Assembly (NCBI GenBank): GCA_038503075.1
Contig: JBCAML010000012.1
Span: 1,178,001-1,242,000 of the forward strand
DNA from: Gyromitra esculenta
Taxonomy: Eukaryota; Ascomycota; Pezizomycetes; Pezizales; Discinaceae
Length of the DNA stretch: 64,000 bases
Direction of reading: 5' to 3'
Numbering within the stretch: position 1 is the stretch's first letter; each line of letters starts with the position of its first letter. A program made the translations under genes and the position numbers. Below the pieces are notes generated by a model. It saw nothing but the letters and a program-made list of their open reading frames with translations, ran no database searches and was not told the DNA's origin. Shown here piece by piece: positions 34,321 through 45,261 of the stretch.

Positions 34321-35947
34321 GAGAGCAGCAGGTCATGGGAACCGGAAGGTTGGATGGTGATTTCTGGCTGGGGTGGCTGTTCCTTCAGTTCTTAGTTACT
34401 TTCCTTATTCCCTCGAGATTTGTTCTCGTTTGTTTGTTTTAACTGTTTCCTTCTTCCACTTACCATTAGCGAATTAGTTATCTCATCTCTTTATTAAATA
34501 ATGATAGAGGGGAAGATAAGTTACTTGTATGGTAAGGTTTTGAGGGAGGGTTTATTATCTGAGTTAGTACTAGGAACCGGTGGCTAGCTGGATCGGTGGT
34601 TAATGGTAATCGGCCATCTAATGGAAACCCTTTTGTTCCTCTTTCTTTCTATGTAATTCAGTGATTTGAGGTCGCCACTACATGAGACAGTGATGGCGGC
34701 CAGGGCCGCTTTCTCCTTCGTTGGGGTGGGGTTTGGTTGTTGACATTCTCGTTCACATATACACACGGTCAGACGAGCACTCGGGTGCAAGGAAATTCAA
34801 AACTCCGACGCCAAACACTGGTGAGAACTTGGAAACCTAGAACGCGCCTACGAAATTAAGTTGATAGAATCACCGCTGTGTAATCATAAAATATCACTCG
34901 GCGAATGCAAAGATGCTAGCTCTGCGTTTATTTATTTATTTATTATTGCATTCGAGCACTACATACATGTATATACGCGTTGTCTCAAGAGCTTGAATTC
35001 ATCCTAACGGAACGGAACGGCCGTCCAGCTGGAATCAAAGGGGAGGGCTACATCGGATTAACCTAGTTCATACGTCACTTAGCTCGTAGAATTGGGATAG
35101 AGGGACGACTCCAAAAAAAATCTAGAATACATATTTTGCGATACCCTGCCTTTGAATCTATCTTGGAGATAATTCTCCGCCACGCATCAAGCGAACCTCA
35201 CACCAAGAATATTACTGAATTTCTGTCATAAATTCTCACTCGGTAGTTACAAGATGTTACTGTTGTAATACTGGGGCGCGTAGGGAGGAATAGAAGACTC
35301 GATTGCTTGTATTGCTTAGGCTTACTTGCTTGTTTGCTAGAGGTCGGCATACGATCCCTATCTAAATAGCTCTTCGGGTGCCCAAGTGCTCGTGTGCTCG
35401 GGAACCTGTCTCTCAATCATTTCCGACTCCGAAGCCACACCCGTGGAGGCAACCCGTACCAGGAAGCTTCTCCAACAGTTACTAAAAAGCAATCCCCAAC
35501 CATAGGTATTACATACCACAGCCATACCATACCCAATATCGTTAAGCGGTCAAGTACCAGTTGCCCCAATTTACAGACAGCCTAACGCAAGATTTCTACC
35601 ATTACCAGACTCTAACCCAAATGTTTCCTCTGGCCCAAGAACACCTTCGAAAGAGTCACGCTAAAGTCGGTTATAGAGTAGTGCGATTATAACGTAGGTA
35701 AATCCCTCCTTATAATTCGGTAGTATCATCAACCCAAGCTGCTCACCGGACATCAGCCCGAACTATTCGGGGCAGGCATGAAGAACCTGAACATGCAAGT
35801 GCGAATTGCCAACTAATCCGTCGATGTGCTAGCTGAGGACGAATCAGAAATCGCTACCAGCAAAAGTTACGTTCAGGTTCTTTATGCCTGTCCCGAGTGA
35901 TAACGACATCCGCCAAGAAGCACCTGCAGGCCCTTGCTGCATGCATG

Positions 35948-36055
35948 TACTCGGACATGGTCATAAAAATCGGAAAACTTTAATCCCTGTTTTCATACAA
36001 GTTTCAATGAGAGCAGGGATTAAAATTTTCCGATTTTTACACCCATACCCGAGTA
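35948..36055. repeat. MITE-like imperfect inverted repeat
   Basis: Left arm 35948-35989 and right arm 36014-36055 pair over about 42 bp with a 24-bp loop. The inner 26 bp (35964-35989 against 36014-36039) differ at one position. Mismatches in the outer part are mostly transitions. No transposase is nearby. Confidence 0.75.
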
Positions 36056-36663
36056 TAAAAATCATCCGCATCGCAGCCGCATGAAGTATGTACGATATTA
36101 CAGAATGGGCCTACCGGATTTGATCGCCGATATTACTCCTGCATCTGTCTAGTAAGGATCCAATTTACCGCGTTACCATATAAAACGCGGTATCCGTGAC
36201 TACTTCGTATTCTCGCAGGCAAGGATCTAATAGCCGCGGCATCAACTTCCGGGATAAAAGATCGCAGATCAGTTTGGCGTAATCTTACCTTATCATTGGG
36301 ATCAGTATGTGGCTACAGCGTACTGACAGTGCATGATGATTAAAAGCAAACACTGCATAAATATATGTACAGTAGCGAAAATTTCAGCTATTACACCTAA
36401 TGTCTATTCAAACTCTAACACATATGGGGGAGGGAAGAAAAACACCAGCGGGAGAAGATTTTTATTTATCTATAAATATACTTTCCTCGGGTATATAAGA
36501 TCTATAGAGGTTCAAGCAATGGATCCACCTCTTTAGACAATATATCAGCCCACCTTTGATGGTAATTCCCAGGCTAAAACCTAAGTAAGAGAAACCTCCT
36601 GCGCCGAAGCTATGCATAGAATATCACTCGATAATATCTAGGCTAGGTTTGTTGGAGTTTTGG

Positions 36664-37192
36664 CCACGATCGAGTATTATTTGAGCTTAGGATTTCGAAC
36701 GAGATACAAGGAGAGCAAGCAGTATATATACAAGAGATTGACCAATAGAAAGCTCCCAAACCCCGGGGCTTCCAGAGCCCGTCTGACTATCAAAGATCTA
36801 CAGGGACCGAGACCCTGAGACTTATTAGGGCGCAATATCAATAGTTTCAACAAGGTTTACCACGATCGAGTATTATTTGAGCTTAGGATTCCGAGCGAGA
36901 TGCAAGCTTTTTCTCCTGTTAAATCACTGTTTCATTGTTTTAGTAAGCTACAGGAATGCCACATGCAACAGAAATTATAGCGTGACGAGCGAGATGCAAG
37001 CAAAGCAGGCACTACATATATACAGGAGATTGGCCAATAGAAAACTCCCAAAATCCAGGTCTTCCAAAGCCCGTCTGGCTATCAAATATCTACAGGGGCG
37101 GAGCCCTAATAGATTGATAGATAAATCATACACGCATCTGGGAAGGAGCCCTGAGTATTTTTAGGGTACAATACCAATAGTTTCAACAAGAT
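36664..37192. repeat. Two-copy repeat of a ~196-bp unit, second copy with two nested insertions
   Basis: Copy A runs 36664-36859 and copy B starts at 36860 with the same CCACGATCGAGTATTATTTGAGC. Both end in CAATAGTTTCAACAAG. Copy B is interrupted by 80 bp flanked by the 14-bp direct repeat GAGCGAGATGCAAG (36893-36906 and 36987-37000), and by a second segment flanked by GGAGCCCT (37100 and 37145). Divergence between copies is moderate. Probably a decayed transposon fragment; the frame shows hints of coding but is broken by stops. Confidence 0.75.
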
Positions 37193-37678
37193 TTGGAAGT
37201 ACGAAAAATGACAGAGTTCGATCGCCTGACACTTGATTAATCTCTTTCCTGGCTGCATATTGCGTCTATGTACATATCCTAAATCGAATAATCCAGCTAA
37301 GATATGAACGAATCCCCTTTCTCCGTAATATTATAGTAGAGCGATGATCACATGTATGTTTATCCTAACATACATGTAGTCGCGTATATTTAGTGGTAAA
37401 CTTAATCTACCCTGGGACTACATGCTCGTTTCACTGACTTTCAACCCCAGAACATCAATCATCTTACATCAACGTCGTCATAGACGCCAGACTGACGAAT
37501 CATCTTGCTCTCTTTTTTGACAACCCCTATTCATCATTATCCTCTAGCTTATTATTGATGGTCCTTTCAGATCCTATCGAGACCACTTCAGGCATTACCA
37601 AATTTATAACCCAACGACAGACTCCAGTGGAACTCTCTTTTACTTCACCTACACACGGAGCTAATCATTGGTGTTCCT

Positions 37679-40600
37679 ATGGTAGAAAATCGAGCAAAAA
37701 AAATGTACCATTATCAAGAGGTATCCGACAAATTGAAGCCCAAGGGGAAAACGCGGATCTGGATATCTCGAATTCAGCATCATTTTGGTAAAACCTCCAA
37801 GAAAAGCGGGGGCAGTAACCAATCCTCCTCAAGCAAGAAGAATCATTCGAAGGGTCTCGATAATTCATCTGGTGCTATGTCACTCAGTTCAAATCCATCT
37901 CTCACACCGCCTACCCTCTCTCAAATGATCCTCACACCACATTCATCTTCTGCAGCCCTTCCCCCTCCCCCTTTTACTCTCCCTCCCCCTATTAATCTCT
38001 CCTCCGTAACACCTCTTCCTATGACTTCTCTCCCCCTCCTGCTCCCGCCACTTATTATTCTACCTCCAAACCCTACAGCTCAATCGATACCCCTTGCTGT
38101 GGATTTAGGGTCTATCGCCCTTATCAAGAAGAGTGATGAAGCATCAATTCTAAGTGATATATATTTTGAATTCCTCCAATCTGATAGCCGACCTACGGCT
38201 ATCTTAGAGATACGACTCACTACTATTTCACTCAATGCAGTGGATAAGTTAGAAGTTAAAATCCTTTTTACAAATCCCGCTTTCGAAAATTTGAAACCCC
38301 AGCTCATGCTAGATCTTGAGTACTCCACTTCTATGGGCGGAATATTGCAGAAAGTTGATAGCAGTGTTGGGTGGGTTGTTCCAAATGGCAACTGGCGACT
38401 TCGGTGTATCAATATTGGGGGGAGTGCCAGCGGTGTTTCTACGCCAGAAAGGAAAAAACTGTGGCTAAAAGTTATGACCGCCGACCCTGTACTAGCTTTA
38501 GAGGCAGGGGTATGCTCAGGAATCATACCCAACGAAAGTGGTATCCAAAATCATCTCGATGAAACACATCCTGCGAAGCATATTGCCCACTCGGCGACTC
38601 ATCCAGGGAACCATAGAGATGGGGACGGAGATGTCCGGAGGATTTCAATTGCCGAGGAACCTTCTAAAGAAATCTCCGCATCAGATATAAGGGCTGTTGG
38701 GCTTGAAAGAGCAGAAGAGGGGACACCCAGTTCTTCCAAAACCATCACTCCCGGCTATCCAGGCACTGCTAGAGAATCAACAACATCATCTGTTGCCAAT
38801 TCGAGGCGGCCATCACACACTCTTTCCACTAGCAAAAATGCAAACCAGTCCGGGTTCTCGGAATCAGTTATGAAAGGATGTCTAGAAAGCAAACCGAACA
38901 TGGATTGGACGAGAGGTGCAATACTTGGGAAAAACACGCAAAATTTGGCAGGGATGGATGAGCATTTAAACTTCTTAGTAAACGCACCATGGTAAGACAT
39001 TTTTCCCATTCCTAATGCAACAGAAAACCTTCATCGAATATTAACTCGATATCCAGGCACGAATCGCCAATCGGACCTCCAGTGACTTGGCCAATGTCGC
39101 TTCGTTGCATCGCCAACGTCGTTATGTCCGTTCCCCTTCTCAAAGTGATGACTGATGCTGATAGATGATAATCGCTTAACGCCAAGTAAAGGTCTTTCCC
39201 ACATCCAGCAATGGTTTACTGGAGTAAAGAGCTTATCGCTATATACAATCCCCAAGCAAAAATCATGGCCGGAGAAAATCATCCAAAGGCGTTGGGAAAG
39301 CCGTTTGCATTGGGTTTTCCAGACTTTACGGAATACATGATGCCTTTCTTGCAAAGAGCGCTCGAGGGAAAGACAACCTTAAAGACTAACGAGCGCTTGT
39401 TTTTAAATATCGAAGTTCCCAATGAGGAATCCTACTACAATTTCATCATTTCTCCTATAATCGGGGCCTCTGGAGCTGCAGAAGGAGTTTTGAAACAGGC
39501 ACACTCACGAACATCTCAAGTGATTCAAGCCCGACGAATGGAAACTCTTCATAAGATCCGGGAACACGTGGAGCTTATCCGAGACTTAGATCGCGACGAT
39601 TTTTGGAAGCATTTACTCGAAGGTTTAGGCGTCAATGAAGTGGATAGCCCATTTGCATTACTCTACAAGGCCATTTCAGAGAGCCGCTGTGCGCTGGCTG
39701 GTACGCTTGGAATTCCAGACGAACTTCTACTGCAGAACGATTTAGTACCCCGTGAGGTTAGGGTGGGTGGAAAAACTGCAAGTAGTTCTGGGAGAACATG
39801 TACAGGTTCTTCAAGCCAAGGCGACATGCCAGTGACAGACAATTGTAGGCTATCAGTCTTTAATGCAGATTATAGCGGCAACATGATTCCATTGGATGAG
39901 GATGCTACCGGTACATCATCATCTAGTGATTTTGCTGACTCCGACGACAATTTTTTATTTTTTCATGAAATGATCTTAGCACGGGAATCGAACTCAGTCG
40001 TTGCCAAGGACCTAACAAAAGTCCCGCATGAGTATAAGCAGAAACTTACTGAAATCGAATATCGAGGTTTTGGAGATCCCTGTACTCACGCAGTGGTAAT
40101 ACCGATACAACCGAGCCCCTCTAGAACTTTTGGCTACCTGATTCTAGGGCTCAATCCAAGGAGACCATTTGACAATGAGTATCGGATGTGGTTGAATATG
40201 CTGATGGAGCAACTCGCAACCTCAATTGGAAGGGTCAGGCTATTGACTGAAGATTTGAGAAGAGCAGTTCAGGAAGCCCGCCATCAGAAGCAATTAGCGT
40301 CCCAAGCTCTAGAGCGGAAGAGGCAACAGGAAAATTTTATTGATATATCTTCGCATGAGCTGCGTAACCCGCTTTCTGCGGTTCTGCAGTCTGCAGAAGG
40401 AATAATCTCTTTGCTGAACAGATACCAACACGATAGAACTAAACCACTTGATATTGAGCAGATAGCTGACTCCACTCAAACCATCTTGCTCTGTGTCAAT
40501 CATCAGAGGCTCATTATCGAAGATATTCTTGCGGTAGGTAAGTTGGACTCGAACTTGATGACGGTAGCTCCCGTCCCGTCCGACCCTAGACATTTGATTT

Positions 40601-41964
40601 GGAACGGGTTGAAGATGTTTGAAGCCGAACTAGCCGCAAAAGAGATTAGCTGGGAATTCCAAGTGCTAGAGAACTATGATTTGCTAGAGGTTGACTGGGT
40701 CAAAATTGATCCAAGCCGAACCACTCAAATATTGGTGAACCTGGTTGCAAACGGTCAGCTCCTCTTGACCTCTGTGAACTATGCTTGAAGCTAAATTCTT
40801 GTTTTCCTGAAGCTATCAAATTTACTGCCCTGAAAGAAGGTAAGAAGAAGATTTCGGTTTCACTCGATGCTTCCTTGGAAAGCCCAACGAATTGGTCCAA
40901 CTTTGATTACCTACCTAGCGAGAAGCTGGAGGTAGACATCACTGAGACGGAGGACTGGGGTGATGGAGAACCTATCTTCTTATCGGTCGCTGTAAATGTA
41001 TGGAAAAAAACTCTTCATTTTACGTTCGTTTTACTGATCCTAATCGTCGAACTAGGATACCGGAATAGGGATCAGTAAAACAAATAAAAGAAATTTGTTC
41101 CAAAGATTCAACCAAGTCCCCAAGACCCATATTACCTACGGCGGCAGTGGGCTCGGTCTTTATATTTCCAGACGGCTATGCCAGCTTCAAGGAGGCAACA
41201 TTGGCGTAGCCTCTGTTGAAGGAGAGGGAAGCATCTTTCGTTTCTATGTCAAAGCTCGTCGTACAGCAAAGCCTGAAACGCCGCATACCTCAATCGATTC
41301 TCAAAGTAGCACGCAAGGAAGCCGAGAAACAAAGCGTTTATCCCTTCCTACTATGACTATTCAGGCCCCCTATGAACAACCCTATACACCTACAGACACA
41401 GCTTTACCACCAACTACCCGCAAGGCTAGCCTGACTCCACTATTTTATGTACTCGTCGTGGAGGACAATCTGATCAACCAGAAAGTTCTCCGACGACAGC
41501 TTATTGCTGAAGGTTGCGTGGTAGATACAGCAAATAATGGACGAGAGGCCCTAGACAAGATCATGCAATCGAAGTTCGTCAAGGAGAATGGAAAACACCT
41601 TGATGTGGTCCTGATGGATATGGAGATGCCAGTCATGGGTGGTGTTGAGGCCACCAGAAGAATTCGAAAATTGGAGCAAGAGAAGCGATCTCTACATGTT
41701 CCAATTATTGGTATCAGTGCTAATGCTAGGCAAGAACAATGTATATGATGCCATCCCGTTACTAGAAAAAGCGATGACTAATAACCGTACATTACAGTGG
41801 CTGAAATGACGAAAGCAGGAATGGTATAAACTATCTGCAATATAATATTTACCTATTTATTTACCTATTAACGGATGCTAACTTTGGCGAATCACTAGGA
41901 CGACGCTATTCCAAAACCATTTCGAATACCAGAATTACTTAGGAAGTTCAAAATGGTTATCTGA
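37679..41964 (+). CDS. Hybrid histidine kinase (PAS-like, HisKA, HATPase, REC); one exon junction unresolved
   Basis: Two-component sensor kinase feeding a phosphorelay. Proposed exons: 37679-38991, 39057-39144, about 39209-40753, 40813-40997, 41056-41740, 41798-41823, 41899-41964, about 1300 aa. The N-terminal 430 residues are low-complexity and Pro/Ser-rich with one globular stretch. A PAS-like start reads TWPMSLRCIANVVMSVP then AMVYWSKELIAIYN. H-box: FIDISSHELRNPLSAVLQ. HATPase N-box VNLVANAIKFTA spans the 40754-40812 intron; the G1 box DTGIGIS and G2 box GGSGLGLYISRRL follow. REC has acidic VVEDN, phospho-acceptor Asp in VVLMDMEMPVMGG, and KPFRIPELLRK at the end, reached only through two small last exons. 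The junction 39145-39208 has in-frame stops (39166, 39169, 39187) and no GT-AG pair that keeps phase. It may be a non-canonical intron, an indel or a mutation. The start codon is uncertain. Confidence 0.82.
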
Positions 41965-43589
41965 TAGGTATAGCGCTTTTTGTAAGCATAGACCATTCGA
42001 AATGGAAGTACTCGCACAAAGGGCGTGCGCGATGCACTACGGCAGAATCGAGAGCCGTGTACTACCCTAGCTTGCTTTAGAATTTATACTTGAATGGGAA
42101 CGTTTGACGACTACGCCGCACTCTGGTCAGTTTCTGCTGAGTGCAGGCTAGTCCTCGTTCTACAGATTACTATTGTACCCCAACTGCTCAAGAGTAAAGC
42201 GTAGCACACGGTTATTTCTGGATATATTGCACCTGGCAGGGATAGGATTCACCGTCCGAGTGCATATTATCTGTCTTGTACCACGAGTGGAGTAGCCACT
42301 CCACCTATAGCAATAGAAAGTCACTGCAGATCAGTGCAGATCACCCCTTTACCCGCCTTACTAGGTATTCCCTAACCCTAACATGTGTCACACGTACAGG
42401 GCTGGTTCTAGCTGGCGACTCCTCACAAAATATCACACGGTTCATTATTTACGCTCCTCTCGGGCATAGCTCCAGTCCCTTCGCCCCTCAATCAAAGGCA
42501 TGTTCTTGTTTTTAGTTATCTATCAGCCCGCCCAAGCTTCGCCACTTATCACCAGTTTAACGATCCTAGAGCTCACTAGCGTGTCAAGCGAGGAAAACGG
42601 AATTGAGCAAAGTAGACAGACACGTAAAACTGCGCGCTTAGCTAGATACTTGCTGTTGTTATCTGCTATCAATACCCAACGAGGCTGGGTGGGGGCGCTT
42701 ACCAGCGTAGATCGGGCGATTAAACCCCACACAACCACTGCCGAGAGAAGTGACGTAGTTAGAGAGCTTACGAACACATGCATCTCTTGGTACCGTACAC
42801 CGTACTCTACCTCACCATCCCGCTCCGCGCCATGCCGGGCCCCCTGTTCAGATTTGCGTGGGTTTCTTTCTGCCCTCCTGGTATCTAGGATAGCGCGGTG
42901 ATGCTGTGGTACTTACTAGACGGCGCCGCTGGTGTACTCTAGAGCACAGTCGCTTATGGGTAACGGAAAATAGGTAGCAGCGGAGAACAAGGGTCTGCGC
43001 TGTGGTTCAATAAACCGATGGATTCAAATTCATGAACAAAATTAACTAAAGAGAGCAGAATAAGTTTCAATATGAGACTGTAAGTGGACTGGACAGAAAA
43101 AACACAGAAAAGCATTATGTTCACGATACTTCACCACCGAAAACTATCATGTTCTCAGGACTACCTGTGTATATCTCAGATATCCCAGGGCTAGGTAACT
43201 CGGTTTTGGGAAAATATGATAGTCTCCGTTATCAGCTATTTTCCGCTACCCCCTAAGCAACTGTAAGCCCTAACAAGCATCCGGCACCCGGCCAACAATC
43301 CGAGCTAGGCGAGGTTTGCAGTGCTGATTCAAACCACAACTGATGCTGTTGTACCGGCGCCTAGTATCAATCTCGCGTGTTGGGCTTGTGTTCGATGGGA
43401 TAATTCTGCCGAAGGCATCCTAATCTAAGGTTACAGGGAATGTGAGCCGTACACACATAAAACCACAGCATAAGCTTGATTTAAAACTATTTGGACACGA
43501 TGGAACCCTTTTCTATCATCCCAGAAATGCTTATAAGGGGCCCTCTTCTTCTCGTTCTCTGAGGGAAAAACCCATCAGATCCCGACAAG
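41965..43589. other. 1.6-kb intergenic region
   Basis: No gene supported. It includes a short palindrome GTGGAGTAGCCACTCCAC near 42284-42301, CCCTAACCCTAAC near 42370, and a degenerate CACTCG-motif copy (TCACAAAATATCACACGG) at 42423. An open frame at 42500-42901 lacks family features. Confidence 0.5.
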
Positions 43590-45261
43590 ATGGCTTCTCC
43601 GGCTATCCACGCTCTTCCAGGGCTCGGCGCGTTCAACTCTCTGTTCAACGATGCCAATGTCAATGATTCTGCTTCCCAACCCATCAAACCTCTTGATACA
43701 GCCGTCTTCGCTAGTTTATATCCCCTCAACCCAACTATAACTCTTGTGGCCATAGCGATCACTTCATATCTCCTCCTGGTCCGACATCTTCGCTACAGAA
43801 GAGTCCGCGACTTGCAGGAGAAATATGGATACACATATGAGCAATTCAAAAATCTCAACTACAAAGATGCACAAACCATCACCGGGACACTGTTGCTCTT
43901 GGAGAGCCCTTGGATGTTTTTGACGGGGAAGGACTTTGCCTTCTTGCGGGTAAACTATCCTCTCCAGGCAACAGATTGCTTAGATCGTATGAAACTGGTC
44001 AGCTAACAGATATCGATTTAATTAGGCATTCGCTATCCCATCAATTGCACATGTCTCTGTTGGTGCCAAAGAGATGGTGGATAAAGCTGGGAAACGATAC
44101 GCAGATACAACTGTTCTGGTTGGCGAATTCGTTGTCAACCCACTTGATTCGGAGAGAGCGAGGACGGCGTTGAACAGGGTTAACTATATTCACTCGAGAT
44201 ACGGCAACAAGATCACCAATGATCAGATGGTGTATACTATATGTTTGCTGGTCTCCGAGGGCCTTGTACGTTGATCATCAAACCCATTGGTTTCCGTTCG
44301 AATTACTGGTTTTCTAACGGGTCGTGCATTTTAGAGATGGGTCGACCAGTACGATTGGCGTCAAACCACACCGTTGGAGAAACACGCCTCCTTCGTTTTC
44401 TGGAAGGAGGTTGGCATCAGGATGGGAATCGCTGAGCGTACCATTCCAAACGGCTACGATGCATGCATAAGATACGTACAGGTAACTAACCCCACCCCCC
44501 ATCCATAACACAAAGCACCTCTCTAACCCCATCCTACAGGACTTTGAAGCCACAGAAATGAGCCCAGCAACCGACAACCAACGAATCGCACAAGCCGTCA
44601 TTCAGCTCTACAACTCCACAATCCCCACCTTTTTCCGCCCCCTATTCACCAAAATCATCATCTCCTTCATGGACGACAGTCTACGCACCGCCTTCATCCT
44701 CCCTGAAGTTTCAACATGGATCCTAGAGATCATCGCCTTCGGTCTCAAAATTCGATCATTCTGGGTCCGTCACCTCATGCTGCCGCGATACCAGGTACCG
44801 CAGATATTCCAAGAGAAGAATACAAACGGGACTTACCATATCGGCTTTTGGGAGATTGAACCATGGTACTTATTATCCTAATCCTCTCCTCTTCCATATG
44901 CGTGAACCTTGTTTCACTAAAATTAAAATTTTCCCCCCCGTGCACCAGGTACGTATCACGATCGTTCCGTGTCTCGTGGGGGCCGGCTGCACTCTACGCT
45001 CGTCTATTCGGGCTCCCGGTCGCTGGACAGGAGCAGTGGAAGAACCAGGGTTATAAAATTGAGGGAATCGGTCCTGCGAAATGGGATGGTCGAGGCGAGG
45101 AGGAGGTACTGAAGGCTGTGAAGAGGGGGAATGAGGGCGGGTGTCCGTATTCTACTTTTGGATGGATTAAGGACGAGGCTTCGCTTGGTGGGGTGTATGC
45201 GGAGTTTGCGGATAAGGAGAAGTTGGGAGCGGCGGGATCGTGTCCTTACCTTGCTGCGTAA
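43590..45261 (+). CDS. ER-bound oxygenase MpaB/DUF2236 family protein
   Basis: Exons 43590-43949, 44026-44265, 44335-44481, 44540-44865 and 44949-45261 join in phase to 1386 nt (461 aa). A single membrane anchor lies at about residues 50-68 (TLVAIAITSYLLLVRHLRYRR), followed by VRDLQEKYGYT. The core contains ALNRVNYIHSRYGNKITNDQMVYTI, where the His is the expected heme-site neighbourhood, then WRQTTPLEKHASFVFWKEVGIRMGI and TWILEIIAFGL. Family members are heme-dependent oxygenases such as MpaB, which cleaves a farnesyl chain in mycophenolic acid synthesis, and bacterial latex-clearing proteins. The substrate here is unknown, and no polyketide or terpene genes flank it, so a biosynthetic role is not supported by context. 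Confidence 0.9.

Larger units (their letters stand above)
34321..37678. other. 3.4-kb repeat-rich intergenic region
   Basis: No intact gene. It contains CACTCG-motif copies at 34883, 35225 and 36613, an imperfect 42-bp inverted repeat at 35949-36055 and the duplicated element at 36664-37192. Confidence 0.55.

Noticed and set aside
42500..42901. 133-aa open frame
   Set aside because: Random-looking sequence with no splice or domain support.
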